A stretch of DNA of 13,878 nt from an uncultured Oscillospiraceae bacterium (GTDB lineage: Bacteria; Bacillota; Clostridia; Oscillospirales; Ruminococcaceae): NCBI GenBank assembly GCA_900546885.1, contig UREN01000047.1, positions 1 to 13,878 on the forward strand. Direction: 5' to 3'. Shown one piece after another: positions 1 to 5,053 of this stretch (position 1 is its first letter; every line of letters starts with the position of its first letter). A program made the translations under genes and the position numbers. Below the pieces are notes generated by a model. It was not told the DNA's origin. It worked only from the letters and a program-made list of their open reading frames with translations, and ran no database searches.

Positions 1-3
1 TTT

Positions 4-67
4 CAAGCAGAAGACGGCATACGAGATCACTGTGTGACTGGAGTTCAGACGTGTGCTCTTCCGATCT
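4..67. other. Illumina P7/TruSeq adapter (contamination, not genomic)
   Basis: Bases 4-27 match the Illumina P7 flow-cell primer (CAAGCAGAAGACGGCATACG then AGAT). Bases 28-33 (CACTGT) are a six-base index, the reverse complement of ACAGTG, which is TruSeq index 5. Bases 34-67 are the index-read primer ending in GCTCTTCCGATCT. The first three Ts are unassigned. The genomic insert therefore begins at about 68. Reading frames that start inside this block and give peptides such as MTGVQTCALPI, MCSSDL or MLFRSR are artefacts. Confidence 0.98.
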
Positions 68-847
68 CGCGGGCGCGTGCGGGGCGGCCGGGGACGGCGG
101 CACGGGCGGCTGGGCTGCGGGCTGCATGGGCACGCCCCACTGCCGGCCCAGCGCGTCTGCCTTGGCGTCAAACTCGGCCGCGCGCTGCTGCGGCGTCTTT
201 TCAAACGGCGCATGGGCCGCCCTTGCGGGCGGCACGGCCTGCACCGCCTGCATCACCCGGCGGGCCATTTCCTCTTTTTCCGGCGCCGGTTTCGCCTGCG
301 GCTTTGCGGGCACTTCCGGCGCCTGTTCCGCCTGCGGCTCCGCGGGTGCTTCCTGCGGCTGTTCCGCCTCCAGTTCTGTGGGCACTTCCTGCTTCTGCTC
401 GGCCTCCGGCTCCGCGGGCGCTTCCTGTGCCTGTTCCGCCTCCGGTTCTGTGGGCACTTCCTGCTTCTGCTCGGCCTCCGGCTCTGTAGGCATTTCCTGC
501 GCTTGTTCCGTCTGCGGCTCTGCGGGCGCTTCCTGCGCCTGTTCCGCCTCCGGCTCCGCGGGCGCATCCTGCACCTGTTCCGCCTCCGGTTCTGTGGGCA
601 CTTCCGGCGCCTGTTCGGCCTGCGGCTCTGCGGGCGCTTCCTGCGGCTGTTCGGCCTGCGGCTCTGCGGGCGCTTCCTGCTTCTGCTCGGCCTCCGGTTC
701 CACGGGCGCTTCCTGCCCCTGTTCCGCCTCCGGCTCCGCGGGCGCTTTCTGCGCCTGCCCGGCCTGCGCCGGGGCCGATTTTGCTTCGGCTGCCGTCTCT
801 TCGGCCCGGGCCCCGCCGGGGGCCATGCCGTGCTTTTCTTCTGACAA
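68..847 (-). CDS. Unrecognised acidic Pro/Glu/Gln/Ala repeat protein, C-terminus missing
   Basis: The frame stays open for 260 codons from a TTG at 847 to the adapter junction, so only the N-terminal part is present. The TTG is chosen because AGAGG (856-860) lies 8 nt upstream; it gives MSEEKHGMAPGG. An in-frame ATG at 826 has a poorer site. Residues 38-181 are twelve 12-residue repeats of the form EP(E/Q)AEQxQE(A/V)P(A/T), one per 36 bp. A degenerate thirteenth unit follows, then a less repetitive stretch containing EEMARRVMQAVQ, then a Pro/Ala-rich run to the end. No signal peptide or membrane segment is visible in this part. It is probably an extended, negatively charged linker or tether whose functional domain is lost beyond the contig end. 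I do not recognise the family. It lies downstream of lysC, but a -10 box in the gap suggests its own transcript. Confidence 0.75.
305..736 (-). repeat. Twelve tandem 36-bp coding repeats
   Basis: Exact period-36 array inside the truncated gene. Each unit encodes EP(E/Q)AEQxQE(A/V)P(A/T). Position 7 varies (G, K, P, A or V), and the end alternates between APA and VPT. Units differ by point substitutions and none is frame-breaking. There are no unique spacers, so this is a protein repeat and not a CRISPR array. Confidence 0.95.
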
Positions 848-863
848 ACTGCACACCTCTTCC

Positions 864-896
864 CGCGCCGCGCGGGGCCTGCCCGTGCGCGGCGCG
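864..896 (-). promoter_or_regulatory. Perfect 10-bp GC hairpin just upstream of the RBS
   Basis: CGCGCCGCGC at 864-873 is exactly complementary to GCGCGGCGCG at 887-896, with a 13-nt loop. On the minus strand the structure ends 3 nt before the AGAGG of the repeat-protein gene. It has no T-run on either side, so it is unlikely to be a terminator. It may stabilise the mRNA or limit ribosome access. Confidence 0.6.
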
Positions 897-948
897 CTTG
901 CTATTCAAAAAAAGGGCGGCGCGGGCCGTCTGGCCCATGCCACCCTAG

Positions 949-954
949 ATTATA
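949..954 (-). promoter_or_regulatory. Candidate -10 box for the repeat-protein gene
   Basis: The minus strand reads TATAAT here, an exact consensus -10, in an AT-rich patch of an otherwise GC-rich gap. The hexamer 17 nt upstream (TTTTTC) is a poor -35. The implied leader is about 95 nt and contains the GC hairpin. Confidence 0.5.
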
Positions 955-989
955 CACGATTTCCTTTGAAAGAAAAAGGTGGAAGCTGT

Positions 990-1031
990 AAAATTTGCCC
1001 TGCCGCTTTCGCCGCCTGCCGCCGCGGCAAA
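990..1031 (-). terminator. Weak possible terminator after lysC
   Basis: On the minus strand TTTGCC (from 1031) pairs with GGCAAA (994-999), followed at once by TTTT. The enclosed 26 nt are GC-rich and hold only partial inner pairing. This is far weaker than the other terminators in the window, so some read-through into the repeat-protein gene is possible. Confidence 0.3.
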
Positions 1032-1038
1032 CCCCCGC

Positions 1039-2244
1039 TTATTGGAAAAACGCCTCGTGCACGGCGGCCACAGCCCGGTCGGCGTCCTGCTTGGCAATGA
1101 TGACGGAAATTTTAATTTCGCTTGTGGCAATCATGCGGATGTTGATGTTGCACTCGTACAAGCGCTCGAACATTTTGGCCGCCACGCCGGGGTGGCTTTG
1201 CACGCCCGCGCCCACAATGCTCACCTTGGCCACGTCGGTGTCCACCAGCACCTTGGTGGCGCCAAAGCGCTGCAAATTCTCTTCCAGAATGGCCACGGCG
1301 GTGTGCACGTCCTCCAGGGGCACGGTGAAAATCAGGTCTTTGTTGTTCCCGCGGCCAGAGGCCTGCAGGATGATGCCCACGTTGATTTTTTTCTGGGCCA
1401 TCAGGCTGAACACGTTGAACGACATGCCGGGCACGTCCGGCACCTCCAACAGCGAAATAACGGCCACGTTTTCGTTTTTTGTCACGCCTTTGATGAGCAT
1501 TCCTTCCACTGGTGCAACCTCCTTGACGATGGTGCCGGGCACGTCGGTAAGCGACGAGCGCACCTCCAATTCCACAGAATATTTTTTGGCAAGCTCTACG
1601 CTGCGGTTGTTCAGCACCTGGGCGCCCAGGCTTGCCAGTTCCAGCATTTCGTCGAACGATATCTGCGGCAGCTTGCGCGCGTTTGGCACAAGGCGCGGGT
1701 CTGCGGTGTACACGCCGTCCACGTCGGTGTAAATCTGGCACAGGTCTGCGTGCAGGGCCGCGGCAATGGCCACGGCGCTGGTGTCGGACCCGCCGCGCCC
1801 CAGCGTGGTGATGTCGTCGTTTTTGTTGATGCCCTGAAAGCCCGCCACCACCACCACGCGGTTGCGCGAAAGCTCGCTTTCAATGCGCTCGCAATCCAGC
1901 CGTTTGATGCGCGCGCGGGTGTAGGCGCGGTCTGTGTGAAAGCCCGCCTGCCAGCCCGTGAGGCTGATGGCCTGGCACCCAATGGACGAAAGCGCCATGC
2001 TTAAAAGCGCCACGCTGATTTGCTCGCCCGCGCTCATCAGCATATCCATCTCGCGCTGCGAGGCGTCGTGCGTAATCTCGCCCGCCTTGGCAATCAGCTC
2101 GTCCGTGGTGTCGCCCTGGGCCGAAACCACCACCACCACGTCGTTGCCATCGGCGTGCGTCTTTGCCACAATGCGCGCCACGTTCATCACGCGGTCCCGG
2201 TCGGCCACCGAGCTTCCGCCAAATTTCTGTACAATCAATGCCAT
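1039..2244 (-). CDS. lysC: Aspartate kinase (aspartokinase)
   Basis: Phosphorylates L-aspartate, the first step toward lysine, threonine and methionine, in the cytoplasm. The 401-residue protein opens with the amino acid kinase motif KFGGSS (residues 7-12). It carries the GRGGSDTSA segment (149-157) and YTDVDGVYTADPR (172-184), which belong to the catalytic domain. Two ACT regulatory units fill about residues 260-401, ending in the SEIKISVII strand. The ATG at 2244 is preferred over an upstream in-frame start at 2265 because AGGGGG lies about 8 nt before it and the family begins close to the KFGGSS strand. It is the last gene of the ACT-hom-thrB-lysC operon, 31 nt after thrB. An internal ribosome binding site at 1518-1524 predicts a second product starting at residue 246. 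Residues 262-401 hold the likely feedback site; which amino acid inhibits it cannot be read from the sequence. Confidence 0.96.
   Translation of the reverse strand: MALIVQKFGGSSVADRDRVMNVARIVAKTHADGNDVVVVVSAQGDTTDELIAKAGEITHDASQREMDMLMSAGEQISVALLSMALSSIGCQAISLTGWQAGFHTDRAYTRARIKRLDCERIESELSRNRVVVVAGFQGINKNDDITTLGRGGSDTSAVAIAAALHADLCQIYTDVDGVYTADPRLVPNARKLPQISFDEMLELASLGAQVLNNRSVELAKKYSVELEVRSSLTDVPGTIVKEVAPVEGMLIKGVTKNENVAVISLLEVPDVPGMSFNVFSLMAQKKINVGIILQASGRGNNKDLIFTVPLEDVHTAVAILEENLQRFGATKVLVDTDVAKVSIVGAGVQSHPGVAAKMFERLYECNINIRMIATSEIKISVIIAKQDADRAVAAVHEAFFQ
1507..1524 (-). promoter_or_regulatory. Internal RBS and GTG start for an aspartokinase beta subunit
   Basis: Inside lysC the minus strand reads AAGGAGG (1524-1518), then 8 nt, then an in-frame GTG (1509-1507) at codon 246. 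An ATG follows at codon 249. Translation from here would give a 156-residue polypeptide made only of the ACT region. Bacillus subtilis aspartokinase II is known to make its beta subunit from an in-frame internal start at about the same place. The match here is inferred from that parallel and from the strength of the site. Confidence 0.65.
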
Positions 2245-2275
2245 CTCCGTTCCCCCTCTTTCCATCGGCGCGGCC

Positions 2276-3178
2276 CTAGGCCGCCGCCTGGGCGCCCGCG
2301 TTGTCCGGCGCCAGCCGGTGCAGCGTGTATGCGGCCAGCGGGCTGCTTTGTTCCGCCGCGGCCAGCTTTGCGCGCGCAGCAGTGAAAAACGCCTCGTCCT
2401 GTGCGTGCACAGCGCACAAAAGCGTGGGCCCCGCGCCGCTTACCCACCAGCCCAGCGCGCCCAGCTGCCGGCACAGGGCAAACACCTCGTGCATGCCGGG
2501 CATCAGCGCCGCGCGGTACGGCTGGTGCAGCCTGTCGCCCGTGGCCACGCGCAGAAGGTCATACCGCTCTTCGCAGAAGGCGGCGGCCAGCAGCGCCGCG
2601 CGCGAGACATTGTACACGGCGTCCCTGTGGGCCACCGCCCCGGGCAGCGCCGCGCGCGCCTTTTCCGTCAGCAGCTGGTAGCCCGGCACAAACGCCGCAA
2701 AGCACAGCGTTTGCGAAACGGGCCGCTGCACGGCGTACAGGCGGCCGTCCTCCAGCGCGCTTGCCACAAAGCCGCCCAGCATGGCGGGGGCCACGTTGTC
2801 CGGGTGGCCCTCCAGCGCGGCGGCGCGCTCTAAAAGCTGCATGCGGGTGAACGGGCGGCCCAACAGCTCGTTTGCACCCACCAGGCCCGCCGCAATGCAC
2901 GCCGAGGAAGAGCCCAGCCCGCGCGCCATGGGCACGCCGTTCTCCTGCGCAAGGCGCAGGCCGCGCAGCGGCACGCCGCACTCGTCATACAGCCCCTTGG
3001 CCGTGCGGTACACAAGGTTGTGCGGCCCGGTGGGCACGCGCGTGCCGTCCAGCGAGGTGATGCACACGCTGTCCCACTCTTCCATCTGCACGCGGTTGTA
3101 CAGCGCCAGCGCCAGCCCGCAGGAATCGAAGCCCGCGCCCAAGTTGGCGCTTGTGGCGGGCACGCTCACCGTTATCAT
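2276..3178 (-). CDS. thrB: Homoserine kinase (GHMP family)
   Basis: Converts L-homoserine and ATP to O-phospho-L-homoserine, the substrate of threonine synthase. The 300-residue length is normal for the family. Motif 1 is PATSANLGAGFD at residues 7-18. The phosphate-binding loop GLGSSSA is at 87-93, EGHPDN at 123-128, and motif 3 SGAGPT at 247-252. All are intact. The ATG at 3178 is used because it places motif 1 at the N-terminus and has AGGGGG about 10 nt upstream. The frame runs open further 5' only because it shadows hom. It follows hom by 13 nt and precedes lysC by 31 nt, so the three are surely co-transcribed. Threonine synthase (thrC) and aspartate semialdehyde dehydrogenase (asd) are not in this window. 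Confidence 0.95.
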   Translation of the reverse strand: MITVSVPATSANLGAGFDSCGLALALYNRVQMEEWDSVCITSLDGTRVPTGPHNLVYRTAKGLYDECGVPLRGLRLAQENGVPMARGLGSSSACIAAGLVGANELLGRPFTRMQLLERAAALEGHPDNVAPAMLGGFVASALEDGRLYAVQRPVSQTLCFAAFVPGYQLLTEKARAALPGAVAHRDAVYNVSRAALLAAAFCEERYDLLRVATGDRLHQPYRAALMPGMHEVFALCRQLGALGWWVSGAGPTLLCAVHAQDEAFFTAARAKLAAAEQSSPLAAYTLHRLAPDNAGAQAAA

Positions 3179-3191
3179 ACGCAAAAGCCCC

Positions 3192-4424
3192 CTATTCTGC
3201 CAGCATGCGAAGGGTGTTTTCGCAAAAAGCGCCCGCTTTTTGCGCCCTTGCCTGTACGGCGCGCACATCGCCGGGTGCCGCCGCGCGCGCCAAAAAGGCG
3301 CACTGCCCTTCGCCCTGCCACAAAAGCTGCGCCGCGCCGCCCAGGGCCGCGGCAAGCTGCGCCGCGCCCGCGCCGGAAAAGCGCAGCAGGGTATCGGCCC
3401 TGCGCGTGCCGGCCAGCGTCTCGCCGCCCGCAAGCGGCGGGGCCCACCACAGCGTGTCGTGCACGGCCGCCCCCTCGCGCAGGGCCTCGGCCACATCGGC
3501 CACCACGGCGCTGGCCGTGGGCAGCTTGCCCGCGCCGCGCCCGTAAAACACCGTGTCGCCCAGCATGTCGCAGCGCACGCGCACGGCGTTGAACACATCG
3601 TCCACATCGCTGAGAAGGTCTTCGTTGCGCACCAGCATCGGCTCCACCGCGGCCTCAATGCGCCCCGGCGCGCCCTCGCGCGCCCAGGCCACCAGCTTCA
3701 CCGCACAGCCCAGCTGCGCGGCCAGCGCCACGTCCTGCGGCGTGACGGCGCGGATGCCCCGCGCGGGCACAGCCTCGGGCGGCACATGGCGCCCAAAGGC
3801 AAGCGAGGCCAAAATGGCAATTTTGCGCTTGGCGTCAATGCCGTCCACATCCGCCGAAGGGTCCCGCGTTTCGGCATAGCCCAGCGCCTGCGCCTCGGCC
3901 AGGGCCTGCTCGAAGCTGAGGCCCGCCTGCCGCATGCGCGTAAGCATAAAGTTGGTGGTGCCGTTTACAATGCCCTCCACGCTGAGGATGTGGTTTGCCG
4001 CAAGGTCGCGGTGCATGGGGCCTATGACGGGCGTTCCGCCGCCCACGCTGGCCTCAAACAAAAAGCACACGCCGTGCGCCTTGGCAATGCGCATCAGCTC
4101 GGTGCCCTTTTCGGCCACCAGCTCTTTGTTCGAGGTAACCACACAGCGCCCGCTCTCCAGCGCGGCGCGCACATATTCATACGCCGGGTGAAGGCCGCCA
4201 ATGGTCTCCACCACCACTTTCACGTCCTTGTCCTGCAAGATGGGCTCGATATTGTTCACAAACAGCCCGGCCGCCTGGTGGGCGGAAAAATCGCGGATGT
4301 CGCAGATATACCCCACTTCCACGGGCACGCCCGCGCGCCTTGCGCACACGCCGGCGTTTTGGGAAAGAATTTCCCACACGCCGCTGCCCACGGTGCCAAA
4401 GCCCAGAATTGCCACTTTTGCCAT
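3192..4424 (-). CDS. hom: Homoserine dehydrogenase
   Basis: Reduces aspartate semialdehyde to homoserine with NAD(P)H. Of 410 residues, the N-terminal Rossmann domain shows GFGTVG (8-13), and SNK (98-100) sits in the expected cofactor/substrate region. The catalytic domain has NGTTN (154-158) and D197/K201 in the DxxxK pattern of the active site. The C-terminal region after about residue 330, where most family members carry an ACT domain, is Ala-rich and only loosely ACT-like. The protein is somewhat shorter than the usual 430 or so residues. The ATG at 4424 is chosen because AAGGGGAG lies 8 nt upstream; a GTG at 4433 would abut that site. It starts 27 nt after the stop of the ACT-domain gene and ends 13 nt before thrB. 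Confidence 0.95.
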   Translation of the reverse strand: MAKVAILGFGTVGSGVWEILSQNAGVCARRAGVPVEVGYICDIRDFSAHQAAGLFVNNIEPILQDKDVKVVVETIGGLHPAYEYVRAALESGRCVVTSNKELVAEKGTELMRIAKAHGVCFLFEASVGGGTPVIGPMHRDLAANHILSVEGIVNGTTNFMLTRMRQAGLSFEQALAEAQALGYAETRDPSADVDGIDAKRKIAILASLAFGRHVPPEAVPARGIRAVTPQDVALAAQLGCAVKLVAWAREGAPGRIEAAVEPMLVRNEDLLSDVDDVFNAVRVRCDMLGDTVFYGRGAGKLPTASAVVADVAEALREGAAVHDTLWWAPPLAGGETLAGTRRADTLLRFSGAGAAQLAAALGGAAQLLWQGEGQCAFLARAAAPGDVRAVQARAQKAGAFCENTLRMLAE

Positions 4425-4451
4425 TGCCTGCACTCCCCTTTCAAACGCCGG

Positions 4452-4877
4452 TTAAACGCCGCGCCGGATATCCACCACCGTGGGCTGACGGCGCAGCTCT
4501 GCCAGCAGCGCCTCGGCCGAAAGGTGCATGCCGCCTGTGCGGAACGACACAGACACCCGCGCGGTGCCGCTTTCCGGCGTGGATTGGTTGATGGTGACAA
4601 TGGAAGCGCCCGCGCCGGAAATGGCCTCCAGCAGGCTGTGCAGCGCGCCCGTCTCATCGCGCAGCGTGGCGTGCACCGTGGTTACCTCGGCGCTGTCCTG
4701 CGCGTCGTACACGCAGTCTTTATACTTGTAAAAGGCGCTGCGCGAAAGCCCGGCCATTTTCACCGCAGCCGAAATGTTGCGTGCGCGGCGGCTGGCCAGC
4801 AGCTCTTTTGCCTGCAGCACGCGCACAAACACCTCGGGCAGCACGGCTGCGTCCACCAGAAGAAACCGTTTTTCCAA
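4452..4877 (-). CDS. Standalone ACT-domain protein (UPF0735/PheB-like)
   Basis: A 141-residue protein, first gene of the threonine operon. Residues 1-55 include ISAAVKMAGLSRSAFYKYKD, the helical N-terminal segment typical of UPF0735/PheB proteins of Bacillota. An ACT domain follows from about residue 62 (TTVHATLRDETGALHSLLEA). ACT domains commonly bind amino acids, so a sensor or regulator of the pathway encoded downstream is likely, though the family's biochemical role is not settled. The start is placed at TTG 4877, which has GGAGG 8 nt upstream. The frame also opens with a GTG at 4886, but that codon overlaps the binding site itself. It gives the N-terminus MEKRFLLVDAAVLPE, which aligns in style with relatives. 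Promoter and palindrome at 4934-4970 lie directly upstream. Confidence 0.85.
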   Translation of the reverse strand: MEKRFLLVDAAVLPEVFVRVLQAKELLASRRARNISAAVKMAGLSRSAFYKYKDCVYDAQDSAEVTTVHATLRDETGALHSLLEAISGAGASIVTINQSTPESGTARVSVSFRTGGMHLSAEALLAELRRQPTVVDIRRGV

Positions 4878-4933
4878 ACCGTACACCTCCTGCTTGCTGA
4901 TGCGTTCTCACGCTTTTAAAAAAATCTTGTTAC

Positions 4934-4962
4934 AGCATAGCATGTTTCTGTGTGAAATACAA
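4934..4962 (-). promoter_or_regulatory. Candidate promoter of the ACT-hom-thrB-lysC operon
   Basis: Minus strand TTGTAT (4962-4957), a 17-nt spacer, then TATGCT (4939-4934). Each box is a partial match to the sigma-A consensus but the spacing is ideal and the segment is the only AT-rich stretch between the upstream terminator and the TTG start. The leader would be about 50 nt, too short for a T-box or riboswitch. Confidence 0.5.
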
Positions 4963-4970
4963 GTGTATTT
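4955..4970. promoter_or_regulatory. Palindrome overlapping the -35 (possible operator)
   Basis: AAATACA (4955-4961), AG, TGTATTT (4964-4970): a perfect 7-bp dyad with a 2-nt centre, placed on the candidate -35. Repressor binding here would block the operon. The cognate regulator cannot be named from sequence alone. Confidence 0.45.
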
Positions 4971-4983
4971 TCTAACGATGCAC

Positions 4984-5021
4984 AAAAAAAGACCGTTTGC
5001 ACACAAACTGTGTGCAAACGG
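4984..5021 (-). terminator. Intrinsic terminator after the PBP gene
   Basis: Perfect 13-bp stem, CCGTTTGCACACA (4993-5005) with TGTGTGCAAACGG (5009-5021), and a 3-nt loop. On the minus strand it is followed by seven Ts (4990-4984). It lies 33 nt past the PBP stop and isolates that unit from the threonine operon. Confidence 0.95.
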
Positions 5022-5053
5022 CCCTTTTGCCCGGTAAAAATTACAACATGCCT

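Noticed and set aside
305..736. Possible CRISPR array (36-bp period)
   Set aside because: The units are contiguous with no unique spacers, vary at synonymous and conservative positions, and encode a continuous protein repeat; no cas gene is present.
201..938. Minus-strand frame rich in Gly/Arg/Ala repeats over the same array
   Set aside because: It is an out-of-frame reading of the 36-bp repeats. The EPEAEQ frame has a good RBS, balanced composition and a MSEEKHG start; this one has no RBS and gives arginine-glycine low complexity.
34..1100. Plus-strand frames beginning with MTGVQTCALPI, MCSSDL and MLFRSR
   Set aside because: They start inside the Illumina adapter and then run antisense through the acidic repeat gene; the start codons are not genomic.
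2781..4919. 712-codon open frame on the plus strand
   Set aside because: Antisense shadow of thrB, hom and the ACT gene, all of which have intact family motifs on the minus strand.
4878..4940. T-box or riboswitch leader for the threonine operon
   Set aside because: The leader implied by the promoter is only about 50 nt and contains just a 4-bp GCGT-GAGA-ACGC hairpin.
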